A DNA stretch of 56,566 nucleotides from an uncultured Coriobacteriaceae bacterium (lineage in GTDB: Bacteria > Actinomycetota > Coriobacteriia > Coriobacteriales > Atopobiaceae). Position numbers and translations under genes: made by a program. Under the pieces are notes generated by a model. That model ran no database searches, was not told where the DNA came from, and saw only the letters and a list, made by a program, of their open reading frames with translations. Numbering within the stretch: position 1 is the stretch's first letter; each line of letters starts with the position of its first letter. Of the stretch, positions 45,169 through 53,893 are shown one piece after another. The DNA lies in assembly GCA_902780305.1 (NCBI GenBank), contig CACZFB010000012.1, positions 1 through 56,566 on the forward strand, in the 5' to 3' direction.

Positions 45169-46041
45169 TCAGCCTGCGGCGATGCCGAACTCGGCGAGCA
45201 GGCGTTCGCGGGCGGCGGGGTCCACCATGGCGCCCACCAGCTCGCCCTCGCGGCCGGCGGCCTGCAGCGCCCTCGCGAGCCGCGCGTTCTCGTCCGCCAC
45301 GGCGTCGCGGCCCTCAGCGCGGCCCTCAGCGCGGCCCTCAGCACGGCCCTCCTTGCGGGCCCAGATGCGCTCGGCCTCCAGCTCGTCCTCAAAGGTCATG
45401 TAGTCCTCCAACCACGCGGGATCCACCATCAGCTCATCTATCCTAGACTCAATATCCTCCACCAGCTCGCTGCCGTCAACCCGCTCGCCAGCGACGAACC
45501 GGAGGAAAGCGTCGAGCTCATCGCTCACCTCCCCGCGCGTCCCGCGAGCGTTGAGGTACACCGCCCGGCGCCCGTCGGGCACGACCGCCCCGGTCTGCAA
45601 GCAGGTCGTCACGCAGTCGTAGACGCGCCAGCCTCGCTGCTCCGACGGGAACTCCTCGCGCGCGAAGGGGTCGAAGTCGCACACGAATATGACCACGCAC
45701 TTGCGCAGAGACTCCACCGGATCCCCTCTGCGCAGCCGAGTGGTGTCCATGAGCGCCTGGTAGTGGCGGGCGCGCATCCACTCGTCCTCCTTGTGCCGCG
45801 CCTGCACCTCGACGTCGTACTCGTTCCCCTCGGCGTCACGCGCGAAGACGTCCACCCTACCGGCGCGGGCGCTATGGAGCACGTCGAGCTCGTGCTCACC
45901 GTGGACGATGGTCACCTCTGCGATGGGCGTGCCCAGGGCGACCTCGATAAGGCGCTGGCATCGCCCAGGGTCGTCCCCGAACACGCTCTTAAACACGAAC
46001 CCCAGCGTAATGCACGGCCGTTTGCTTGGTCTTCTCGCCAT
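45169..46041 (-). CDS. Rpn-family PD-(D/E)XK nuclease / transposase-like protein
   Basis: The ATG of MARRPSKRPCITLGFVFKS is chosen because GAAGGGATCC precedes it. The N-terminal FKSVFGDDPGRC leads into a PD-(D/E)XK core, with RVDVFARDAEGNEYDVEVQ near residues 78-98. Its Asp and Glu-x-Gln are characteristic of Rpn (recombination-promoting nuclease) proteins. The length is 290 residues. The C-terminal 75 residues include a charged EGRAEGRAEGRAEGR repeat and helices. Rpn proteins promote RecA-independent recombination and some act in phage defence. The gene ends in a hairpin, after which its tail is duplicated at 44901-45136. Confidence 0.85.
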   Translation of the reverse strand: MARRPSKRPCITLGFVFKSVFGDDPGRCQRLIEVALGTPIAEVTIVHGEHELDVLHSARAGRVDVFARDAEGNEYDVEVQARHKEDEWMRARHYQALMDTTRLRRGDPVESLRKCVVIFVCDFDPFAREEFPSEQRGWRVYDCVTTCLQTGAVVPDGRRAVYLNARGTRGEVSDELDAFLRFVAGERVDGSELVEDIESRIDELMVDPAWLEDYMTFEDELEAERIWARKEGRAEGRAEGRAEGRDAVADENARLARALQAAGREGELVGAMVDPAARERLLAEFGIAAG

Positions 46042-46399
46042 GGATCCCTTCTCTTCGTTGGCCAGAGGACCGAAGAGTCTAGGGGAGCCGTTGCGCAGAA
46101 AGCTCGCACCAAAAGAGCGGCAATCTCCCACGTTTCTCGCGCATATTGCCCAGTTTTGAACAAACGCGCAGGCAGCGTGATCGCCGACTTTCCCAACAAA
46201 CATCAACGATGGAACGGCGCTCTTTTCGGGAGGCTGCACTGAGAAGGGGTTTGACCCCTTTTCTCAGCTGGCGCTGGCCTCGGCACGGGTAACAGTGAGA
46301 GTGTCCGTTAGGGAAGAGACACCTCTCCTCAGACGAACGCCACCACCGCGCATAGTCTCATTGTAGAATTCTAGAGAACGCAACGAAGGGAGTCGCCAT
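46042..46399. other. Intergenic DNA between divergent genes, with a small hairpin
   Basis: It separates the Rpn gene (minus) from the membrane-protein gene (plus). No gene is present. At 46239-46267 CTGAGAAGGGGT faces ACCCCTTTTCTCAG, a hairpin of the same family as 45138-45165. An AT-rich TTGTAGAATTCTAG stretch near 46360 could be part of the plus-strand promoter. Confidence 0.45.
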
Positions 46400-48415
46400 A
46401 TGTGGGTGGGACTAATCACGGCGGTACTGGTCGCAACAATGCTGTGCTACATACCTGGATACATCCTCTTTCGTGCCTTGGGCTTCTCCCCCATCGTTGC
46501 GCTCTGCGTTGCACCAATCTACAGCATCTGCCTTTATGGCGCCCTTCCAATTGTTTATTACGAGTTTGGCATATCCTGCAACGCCCTAACCATAATCGCC
46601 CCGACCCTCGGCATTGCCCTGTGCGGTTACGGTTTTGCGCGGGCCAAGAGCGCTCAATCCACAGATGCCAGAGAGTTACGGTACGGACCCATATCCCCAG
46701 ACCTCCGCATTCCCGTCCTCTATGTTGGACTTGCCGCCATCGTTTGTGTTGGAGTATTTGTAATGAGCCTTGCGGGTCCCGATGCGTTCTTTTCCCGCTA
46801 TGACAACCAGATGCATCTCAACCTCGTACGATCTTTTTTGGACTCTGGCAAGTGGTCTTCGTTGCATGCGAGCACCTATCTTGCCACGCCCCTTGCCGCC
46901 CGGCCAATTGCCGGCAACGGCGGATTCTATCCAGCAGCTTGGCACGATGTGGTTGCGCTGATATGCCTCATTTGCTCCGTGCCTGTAACCGTTGGCACGA
47001 ACGCATTGATCATCGCCACGTGCGCCATAATGCTCCCACTCGGCTCCTACGCACTCGCGACAAGCCTCTTCCCCAAACGCCCATACGCAGTCACGCTGGG
47101 CGCCGTGGCCACGGTGGGTTTTGCCAATTGGCCATGGCTCACCATAACCAGCGGACCGCTCTACCCCTTTCTTTTGGGTCTCTCCCTGCTCACCAGCTCG
47201 CTCTCCGTGGTGATTGCAAGCGTAACGACCAAGTATGTTCAAAACAACAAGTTTTCGCTTGTTTGCTTCGCCACCTGTTCGTTTATTACCCTTGCCCTGG
47301 CACATCCGTCCACGGTTTTTACGGCATATGTAATCTGCGCAGGTCTTGGTGCGCATATGCTTTGGCAATACGTAACAACAGCAACGAGTCCTCGCGCCAA
47401 GCGTCTTGGCATTATGCTCGCATATATCATCGCATTGGTCCTCGTGTGGGTTGCGTGCTACTACGTGCCCGCCCTGCAATCGACCCTAAACTATAACAAG
47501 GATAGCGCCGTCTCACCCCTCCGCGCACTTGGCTCACTACTCAGCCTGCGCCTTCGATACACCACCGTGCAAGTGGGCATGGGGCTTGCCAGCGCCTTTG
47601 GCGTTATTGCCATATGGCGCTGCAAAGACGTCCGGTGGATCCTGCTACCCATAGCATTCTTTGCGCTCTCCTATTTTGTCTCTGCCATCAACGCCCCATT
47701 TTTCGAGCATTGGCTTTGTGGGCCATGGTACTCCGACGTACGTCGCCTCTGCGAGAATCTCACCATCTTGCTTATTCCGGTCGCGGCCGTGGGAATGGCT
47801 GCCATACTCGAAGTCCTCACCGCTCGGCATGGTGCCCTCGCTGGTCGGCTGGCAATAGCAGCCATAGTTGTTATTACGTTCATTCCCTATGTGTGGACAC
47901 CGAGTTCCGAGGGACTCCGCGCTTGGGGTCTGGGCACCGCACGCGACCTCGCTATGCTGTATTACGGCTACACGGAGGAGCAGGTATACGGTGAGCAAGA
48001 AATTGAGTTCGTAAATCGGGCCAACAAACTTATGCCGGTCGGGTCACGAGTCATCAACGCGCCTGGCGATGGCAGTGCGTGGGCGTATGCCGTCAATGGC
48101 ACAAATACCTACTACCGCACCATGGACATTCGCGGCCAGACCGACGACGCGCAACTCATCCGAACGAACCTGAACGACTATGCCACGAACCAACAGGTTC
48201 GCGACGCCGTTCGGCGCATTGGCGCGACCTACGTGTTGCTCTTAGACCAGAATGTGCCATACGAACAAGGTGTCTGGCTCCAGCAGTACACACAGAACGC
48301 CGCGAATTATTGGACAGGTATTGCGTCCATCAACGACCAGACACCGGGATTCTCGGTGGTGCTCGCCGAAGGCGACATGCGCCTGTACCGGATCGACGTT
48401 GCCAGCGAACACTGA
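46400..48415 (+). CDS. Large polytopic membrane protein (DUF6541-like)
   Basis: The ATG follows GGGAG by about seven bases. The 671-residue protein has about 14 membrane segments and a soluble C-terminal part of roughly 150 residues. Between segments 4 and 5 lies SRYDNQMHLNLVRSFLDSG, an extracytoplasmic acidic loop. NGGFYPAAWHDVVALICLI follows. This layout is typical of actinobacterial DUF6541 and other GT-C-related proteins, whose role is probably glycan transfer or assembly. It is the only intact plus-strand gene in the right half. It converges on glf with a shared terminator at 48426-48460. Confidence 0.65.
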   Translation: MWVGLITAVLVATMLCYIPGYILFRALGFSPIVALCVAPIYSICLYGALPIVYYEFGISCNALTIIAPTLGIALCGYGFARAKSAQSTDARELRYGPISPDLRIPVLYVGLAAIVCVGVFVMSLAGPDAFFSRYDNQMHLNLVRSFLDSGKWSSLHASTYLATPLAARPIAGNGGFYPAAWHDVVALICLICSVPVTVGTNALIIATCAIMLPLGSYALATSLFPKRPYAVTLGAVATVGFANWPWLTITSGPLYPFLLGLSLLTSSLSVVIASVTTKYVQNNKFSLVCFATCSFITLALAHPSTVFTAYVICAGLGAHMLWQYVTTATSPRAKRLGIMLAYIIALVLVWVACYYVPALQSTLNYNKDSAVSPLRALGSLLSLRLRYTTVQVGMGLASAFGVIAIWRCKDVRWILLPIAFFALSYFVSAINAPFFEHWLCGPWYSDVRRLCENLTILLIPVAAVGMAAILEVLTARHGALAGRLAIAAIVVITFIPYVWTPSSEGLRAWGLGTARDLAMLYYGYTEEQVYGEQEIEFVNRANKLMPVGSRVINAPGDGSAWAYAVNGTNTYYRTMDIRGQTDDAQLIRTNLNDYATNQQVRDAVRRIGATYVLLLDQNVPYEQGVWLQQYTQNAANYWTGIASINDQTPGFSVVLAEGDMRLYRIDVASEH

Positions 48416-48425
48416 GAAAGGGCGC

Positions 48426-48460
48426 CGCCTATCAAAGGGGGTAACCCCCATTGATAGGCG
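48426..48460. terminator. Bidirectional hairpin between convergent genes
   Basis: CGCCTATCAAAGGGGGT pairs with ACCCCCATTGATAGGCG (one mismatch) around a 1-base turn. It sits between the 46400-48415 gene and glf, as a two-way terminator. Confidence 0.7.
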
Positions 48461-48479
48461 GACGCTACGTGCCTGCGTG

Positions 48480-49574
48480 CTACGCCAGCTCCTCCACAGC
48501 CTTGGCCAGCGCCGAGGCGATGACGGCGTCCATGTCGTAGTACTTGTACTCGCCCAGACGGCCGCCAAAGATCACCTTGGTCTCGCCGGCGGCGAGCTCG
48601 CGGTACTTCTCGTATAGTGCGCCGTTCTTGGCGTCGTTCACCGGATAGTACGGCTCGTCGCCCGGCTTCCACTCGGAGCTGTACTCGCGCGAGATCACGG
48701 TCTTGGGCAGGTCGTTGCCCTCGGCGTCCTTGCCGAACTCAAACCACTTGTGCTCGATGATGCGCGTCCAGGGGGTCTCGCGGTCGGTGTAGTTGACGGC
48801 CGCGTTGCCCTGGAAGTTGGGCTGGTCGAGCAGCTCGGTCTCGAAGCGTACGCTGCGATACTCCAGCGGGCCAAGCTGATAGTTAAAGTACGCGTCGATG
48901 GCGCCGGTGTACACCACGCGGTCGGCCAGGGCGTCGAGCTCGTCCTTGTTGGCAAAGTAGTCGCAGCTCAGGCGCACCTCGATGCCCTCGAGCATGTTCT
49001 CCACCATCTTGGTGTAGCCGCCCACGGGAATGCCCTGGTAGAGCGCGTTAAAGTAGTTGTTGTCGAACGTCAGGCGCACCGGCAGGCGCTTGATGATGAA
49101 CGCCGGCAGCTCGGTGCACGGACGGCCCCACTGCTTCTCGGTGTAGCCCTTGATGAGCTTCTCGTAGATGTCGGTGCCAACCAGGCTGATGGCCTGCTCC
49201 TCGAGGTTCTTGGGCTCGGTGATGCCCGCCTCGCGACGCTGCTCCTCGATCTTTGCCGCCGCCTCCTCGGGCGTCACCACACCCCACATCTTGTTGAAGG
49301 TGTACATGTTAAACGGCAGAGAGTACAGCTCGCCGTGGAAGTTGGCCACGGGCGAGCGGGTGATGTAATTCCAGACCCGCCGGTCGTTGGTGTGGAAGAT
49401 GTGGGCGCCGTACTTGTGCACGTGGATGCCCTCCACGTCCTCGGTGTACACGTTGCCCGCCACGTTGGGGCGGATGTCGATAACGAGGACCTTCTTGCCG
49501 GCGTCGGTCGCCTCGCGCGCGAACACCGCACCGTACAGGCCGGCACCCACGATGAGGTAGTCGTATGCTGCCAT
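48480..49574 (-). CDS. glf: UDP-galactopyranose mutase
   Basis: This FAD enzyme converts UDP-galactopyranose to UDP-galactofuranose. The N-terminal dinucleotide-binding motif is YLIVGAGLYGAVFAREA, followed by the ribose-contacting Asp in VIDIRPNVAGN. The active-site block HKYGAHIFHTND is near residue 55. KGYTEKQWG near residue 150 and the C-terminal GRLGEYKYYDMD complete the family pattern. The length of 364 residues is standard. The start has AAAAGGAG upstream. The giant glycosyltransferase gene upstream ends 11 bases before it. UDP-Galf made here can feed the GlfT2-like enzyme at 40710-42566. Confidence 0.97.
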   Translation of the reverse strand: MAAYDYLIVGAGLYGAVFAREATDAGKKVLVIDIRPNVAGNVYTEDVEGIHVHKYGAHIFHTNDRRVWNYITRSPVANFHGELYSLPFNMYTFNKMWGVVTPEEAAAKIEEQRREAGITEPKNLEEQAISLVGTDIYEKLIKGYTEKQWGRPCTELPAFIIKRLPVRLTFDNNYFNALYQGIPVGGYTKMVENMLEGIEVRLSCDYFANKDELDALADRVVYTGAIDAYFNYQLGPLEYRSVRFETELLDQPNFQGNAAVNYTDRETPWTRIIEHKWFEFGKDAEGNDLPKTVISREYSSEWKPGDEPYYPVNDAKNGALYEKYRELAAGETKVIFGGRLGEYKYYDMDAVIASALAKAVEELA

Positions 49575-49585
49575 GATTTCTCCTT

Positions 49586-52500
49586 TTATTCGCTTTGCTT
49601 ACGCTTGCGTACAAACGCGCGCGCCTTTCTCATGGGATACGTTACAACACGAACGGCCTGCTTGGCGGCGGGACTGCGCAATGGGGCCAACATCTCCGCA
49701 ATCTGGGCATCGAGCACGTAGGCAAGGCTCGCCTGCAGCACCAAACGTTCCGTGGGCGAGAGACGCTCGGCAAACGCGCGCCGCGTCTTCTGGTCGAGCG
49801 CCTGCCACTGCGCGTGGACCGCCACGAGTGCCTGGGCAGCCGCATCCGCGTCCTTCTTGCCCGTGCCGTTCCAGGGCTGGGCACATGCCGCTCCCATCGC
49901 CTCCTGCGCCTGGAGCACGGCCGCATACGCAGCCCGCACCGGCGTGGTTGTCGTCGGCGCCAACTCGGCGGGCAGCTCGTCATCGGCCGGACGCCCGCCG
50001 TACTGCTTGCACGTGGCGTCGAAAAAGCCCGCCGGATCGTCCATAAGCGACGTGAGCCGTTGCCTGCGCTCCGCCGAGAGATGATGGTCGCTCAGCAGCC
50101 CCTGCGCGCGATGCGCCAAGTACTCATCACGCGCCCTGAGCAAAAACTCCCACTGCAGATCGGGCCAAACGCGCATATAGTTCCAACGGTACTTGTCCTG
50201 CTTGAGCAGCATGTATCGACCCATGCGCTCCGGCGTGTTAAGCCCGCGCTCCTCAAGGCACTGCTCAAAGTAGCGGCTCTCATCACAAACGCAGAACGTC
50301 TTGGAGGCGGAGTTAATAGACGATGCCTCGTTGTCCTGACGATAGTGGACAAACGCCTCCTCAGTTACCACCGCACGCTGCGCCACCGCGCACACCAAGA
50401 AGAAGAACGACGTGTCCTGATACGACGCTCCGGGCGTCTCGTTAAACCGAATGCGTGCGTCCACGAGCATCGACCGCCGATACAGCCCGCTCCATATGGC
50501 CGGTGAGCTGCTCACGAACCCCAGCTCGTCCCAGGGATTGAGCAACGTGTCGTAGTCGCACCGCCGCATGTTTTGGAACAACTCGTCGCGGGGCGCGGGT
50601 TCGCTGTAATACAAATAGAAATTGGACCGCACCACGTCGGCATCGTAGTCCTGCGCCAGCTGTAGCAGCGTGGCAAACATGTGCGGCTCCACCCAGTCAT
50701 CGGTCTCCACCACACCCACGTACGTACCGCGCGCCGCATCCAGGCCCAGGTTCATCTGGTGGCCGTAGCTCTTTTGGTCCGAGACGATCACGCGCACGCG
50801 GGGGTCGCGCCGCTCGTAGTCGCGCAGCACCTCCAGCGTGCCGTCGGTGGAGCCGGCATCGATGCAAATGATCTCGATATCCTCGAGCGTCTGTGCCACC
50901 ACGCTCGCCAGGCACTGGTCTATGTACTTCCCCACGTTGAGCGATGGCATCAACACCGAAACCTTAGGGCTCATGCGTCCCTCCCCCTCCTCGCCGGCCG
51001 CTGTATTTTGGGGACAGTCCCCTGTACACAGGGGACTGTCCCCTTTGTCCAGGGGGCTGTCCCCCGCGGACCACGAGAGCAGCACGTCCACCACGGCGCC
51101 GCAGCGAGACGCGGGTTGCTCACCGAAGAACGCATCCACACGCGCGACGTACGTCTCGTCCATAACGCAGCCCGCGTCCAGCGCGGCAACGATGGCATCC
51201 ACGGTCTGGTCCAGCGTGGTGCACACGGGGCCAAAGCCGTCCCGCTCGTAGTCAAAGTAGCCCTGCTGGTACGAATGCCCCTCGTAGAAATCGTCCTTAT
51301 CAAACTGCGCATAGACAATTGGCTTTTTGAGCAGAGCGACGTCAAAGACGGTGCTCGAGTAATCGGTAACGAACAGGCTGCCCTGTAAAAATGCCGCGCG
51401 GTAGTCGCAGCGCGAGACCACTTGCGTGCAAGGACCGGACGCAAACTTGTCCACCTCGGCCTCGAATGCCGGATGCATCACCATGCACAGGCGATAGTCG
51501 CGAGCGGCCAATGCCTCGTTGAGACGCGCGTCGCAGAGCAGCGCGTTGTAGAATGCGAAGAACGCCGATGTCTCAAAGAGCGGGTTTGCAGGGCGTATCC
51601 CCGTGCGCGAATCGATGTGACCCACCGCAAGGTTGGACCGCCACGTCGGCATAACGTACACCACACGCTGCGGGCGAGCGTCCCGCGCTGCCTGCACCAG
51701 ACTGTCGTGGCGAGGAAGACCCGTGAGCTTTACCACGTCGGGCCCATAACCGTAGTCGTATCGCAGCAACGACTCGTACTCGCGCTGCGCCGAGGTCACG
51801 AACATGGCCAGGTTCTTGTTGTATCGGTTAAGCCAGCCGGACAGGTCGTCCTTAATTACCCCGTGCTGCAAGAAGGCGTAGCGGAACCCATACAGGTCCT
51901 TGAGATAGCGTCCCCTGCCACCAAAGGCGTTGAGCGACAGGGCGTCGGCCGAAGACGACGCGATAACGTTGGCCCTAAAGAACACCTTTCGATACGCCAC
52001 GCTGGCAAACTCCACCACCGGCCCCATCGCGGCCAAGCGGTTCCAGTCCTCGCTCGCGCGCGAGAGGGCAAACACGGGTTCAACGCCTGGCTGCGGGTGC
52101 TCGCACAGGTACGCAAAGAGCGCCTCGCCATTGTCACCCGCCTTGGTGGGTCGGTCGAAGATGAGCCACACCTGCGTGTCCTCGCGTTCGCGGCGGCGTC
52201 TTGCCTCGCAACCCAGCGTGCGCCACACCACCAGACGGTGTCCGCCCGGCGCCCGGCGCAGCAGCTCGGCACGCAGCGCGGTCTCCAGCTGCACGCGGCG
52301 CCGCGCACTCGAGGGCTCCACGGCCACGCTGTGCTCGTCGGGCATGGTCCACAGCACGCCACCGGTATCCCAGTAGGTGTGCGGCATGGTTGCCTCCATA
52401 CCCGCGTAGGGACCAAAGGTCAACGTGGTGTGCAGCCGCGCGCCGCCCACAACGACCTCCAGATCGTAGCGCGTATGCGTTCCGTCCCACGGCAGATCCA

Positions 52501-53881
52501 CACAAAAGCCCAGCTTACGGTAGGTGTCCTGCGCAAAGGTAACCGTTTGCTCCTGGTCGGGACGCTCCACGAGGGTTGTCTCCGCGCACGTGTTGCCCGC
52601 GTGCGCCAGCACGCGCAGCCACGGATGGGCAAACACGCCAAACAGCTCGCAGTGCCCCTCGATGGTCACGCTGCCCTCGCGCGCGGTAAGGAACTCCACC
52701 ACGAGATCGGCCTCCAGCTCGTCGAGCGTGGCGAGCACGAGCGTCGTGTCCTCGTGCTGCCACACCAGCGCCTCCGTCGTGCGCATGGTATGCCGCACGA
52801 TGTCTTGCACCGTCGTGTGATACTTGAGCGCCAGCGCATAGAGCTTCTGATCCAGATTCATGCGCTTTTGATACAAGATCACGTCGTCGGAGATGCTCTC
52901 CAATAGCCACACGAGCGTTTGGCGGTAGCGCTCCACCTGCTGGCTGGACAGCATGCCAGGCACGGGGATGCGCAGGCGCCACTGGAGGTCGTACATCACG
53001 CAGTGCTGGATGTAGGGGATCACCGTGCCAAATCGGCGCTGCGACAACTCGAACAGCGCACGGTAGCACAGTTCGGGGGTCTGCTCGTAGAACGACAGCC
53101 GGGACGCGGCGCCGTCGATGGCCGAGCCGCCACCAGCGCGCTTGCGGTACAGGTAGCCCTCGCTGGCGCACACGCCATAGGCACCGAGGTCCATGAGCAC
53201 CTCGTTGACCAGCGCAAAGTCCTCCGAAGTTTCCAGTGCGGTGTTGAACGCCCGGCCATTCAGCAGCGGCGCCTCCACAAAGGCGTTGCTCAGCGAGAGC
53301 TGGGGGTTTTGCGGGTCGGCCGCGAGGTCGATAACCCGGTCGCGCTTGAACTTGTAGGCCAGCGCATGCTGGGCGGTGTTGGCGCCAAAGAACCAGTGGC
53401 GGAGCGCCACCAGCCGCACCTCCGGGTGCGCGGCATGAAAGGCCAGCGCGCAGGCAAAGGCGTGCGGACTCCACAGGTCGTCGGAGTCCAGGAAGTTCAC
53501 CCACAAGCCGCGTACCTGCGCAAGGCCCAGGTTGCGCGCTGCCGAGACGCCCGCGTTGGCCTGTGAGCAAAACGTCACGTTGGCGGGGTACTCGCGCGCG
53601 TAGCGCTCGCAGATGGTGGCCGAGTCGTCGGTGCTGCCGTCGTCCACCAGGATGAGCTGGATGTCACTGAAGCCCACCGACTGCGCGATGACGCTTTGGA
53701 CACAGTCTTCCAGGTACGCCGCCGTGTTGTACACCGGCACGATTACGCTAAACACGAAGTCGCGCCCAGCGGCCTGCGCGCGGGTGCGTTCCGCCTTGAG
53801 CGCTCGGAGGCCGCGGGCGACGGTGCGCAGGTTGGCGCGCAGCCGCCTGGGCAGGATGGAGCGAGCGTCTTGCTTGGCCAT
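49586..53881 (-). CDS. GT2 - CDP-glycerol glycerophosphotransferase - GT2 giant fusion
   Basis: This 1431-residue protein starts at an ATG with AAAGGCGG ahead. The first GT-A domain is near residues 42-260 (VFSVIVPVYNTAAYLEDC, then NFLDSDDLW near residue 130). A middle region with beta-structure follows. The CDP-glycerol glycerophosphotransferase domain spans about 565-940 (WLIFDRPTKAGDNGEALF, YVMPTWRSN, VTDYSSTVFDVALLKKPI). A linker near 939-957 is encoded by palindromic repeats. A second GT-A domain spans about 970-1200 (VSVLMPSLNVGKYIDQ, DAGSTDGTLEV, VETDDW). The last 230 residues are helical. One polypeptide could thus add sugars and glycerol-phosphate in turn. It lies 11 bases upstream of glf. 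Confidence 0.85.
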   Translation of the reverse strand: MAKQDARSILPRRLRANLRTVARGLRALKAERTRAQAAGRDFVFSVIVPVYNTAAYLEDCVQSVIAQSVGFSDIQLILVDDGSTDDSATICERYAREYPANVTFCSQANAGVSAARNLGLAQVRGLWVNFLDSDDLWSPHAFACALAFHAAHPEVRLVALRHWFFGANTAQHALAYKFKRDRVIDLAADPQNPQLSLSNAFVEAPLLNGRAFNTALETSEDFALVNEVLMDLGAYGVCASEGYLYRKRAGGGSAIDGAASRLSFYEQTPELCYRALFELSQRRFGTVIPYIQHCVMYDLQWRLRIPVPGMLSSQQVERYRQTLVWLLESISDDVILYQKRMNLDQKLYALALKYHTTVQDIVRHTMRTTEALVWQHEDTTLVLATLDELEADLVVEFLTAREGSVTIEGHCELFGVFAHPWLRVLAHAGNTCAETTLVERPDQEQTVTFAQDTYRKLGFCVDLPWDGTHTRYDLEVVVGGARLHTTLTFGPYAGMEATMPHTYWDTGGVLWTMPDEHSVAVEPSSARRRVQLETALRAELLRRAPGGHRLVVWRTLGCEARRRREREDTQVWLIFDRPTKAGDNGEALFAYLCEHPQPGVEPVFALSRASEDWNRLAAMGPVVEFASVAYRKVFFRANVIASSSADALSLNAFGGRGRYLKDLYGFRYAFLQHGVIKDDLSGWLNRYNKNLAMFVTSAQREYESLLRYDYGYGPDVVKLTGLPRHDSLVQAARDARPQRVVYVMPTWRSNLAVGHIDSRTGIRPANPLFETSAFFAFYNALLCDARLNEALAARDYRLCMVMHPAFEAEVDKFASGPCTQVVSRCDYRAAFLQGSLFVTDYSSTVFDVALLKKPIVYAQFDKDDFYEGHSYQQGYFDYERDGFGPVCTTLDQTVDAIVAALDAGCVMDETYVARVDAFFGEQPASRCGAVVDVLLSWSAGDSPLDKGDSPLCTGDCPQNTAAGEEGEGRMSPKVSVLMPSLNVGKYIDQCLASVVAQTLEDIEIICIDAGSTDGTLEVLRDYERRDPRVRVIVSDQKSYGHQMNLGLDAARGTYVGVVETDDWVEPHMFATLLQLAQDYDADVVRSNFYLYYSEPAPRDELFQNMRRCDYDTLLNPWDELGFVSSSPAIWSGLYRRSMLVDARIRFNETPGASYQDTSFFFLVCAVAQRAVVTEEAFVHYRQDNEASSINSASKTFCVCDESRYFEQCLEERGLNTPERMGRYMLLKQDKYRWNYMRVWPDLQWEFLLRARDEYLAHRAQGLLSDHHLSAERRQRLTSLMDDPAGFFDATCKQYGGRPADDELPAELAPTTTTPVRAAYAAVLQAQEAMGAACAQPWNGTGKKDADAAAQALVAVHAQWQALDQKTRRAFAERLSPTERLVLQASLAYVLDAQIAEMLAPLRSPAAKQAVRVVTYPMRKARAFVRKRKQSE
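51010..51065. repeat. GGGGAC/GTCCCC palindromic repeat inside the fusion gene
   Basis: GGGGACAGTCCCCTGT and its exact reverse complement flank two bases (51010-51043). A third, looser unit follows (to 51065). It is read in frame as GDSPL/GDCP-type residues in the linker between the glycerophosphotransferase and second GT2 domains. Confidence 0.8.
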
Positions 53882-53893
53882 GGGGCCGCCTTT

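Noticed and set aside
49595..53566. Several long plus-strand frames (for example 51422-52906)
   Set aside because: They are antisense shadows of the glycosyltransferase/glycerophosphotransferase fusion.
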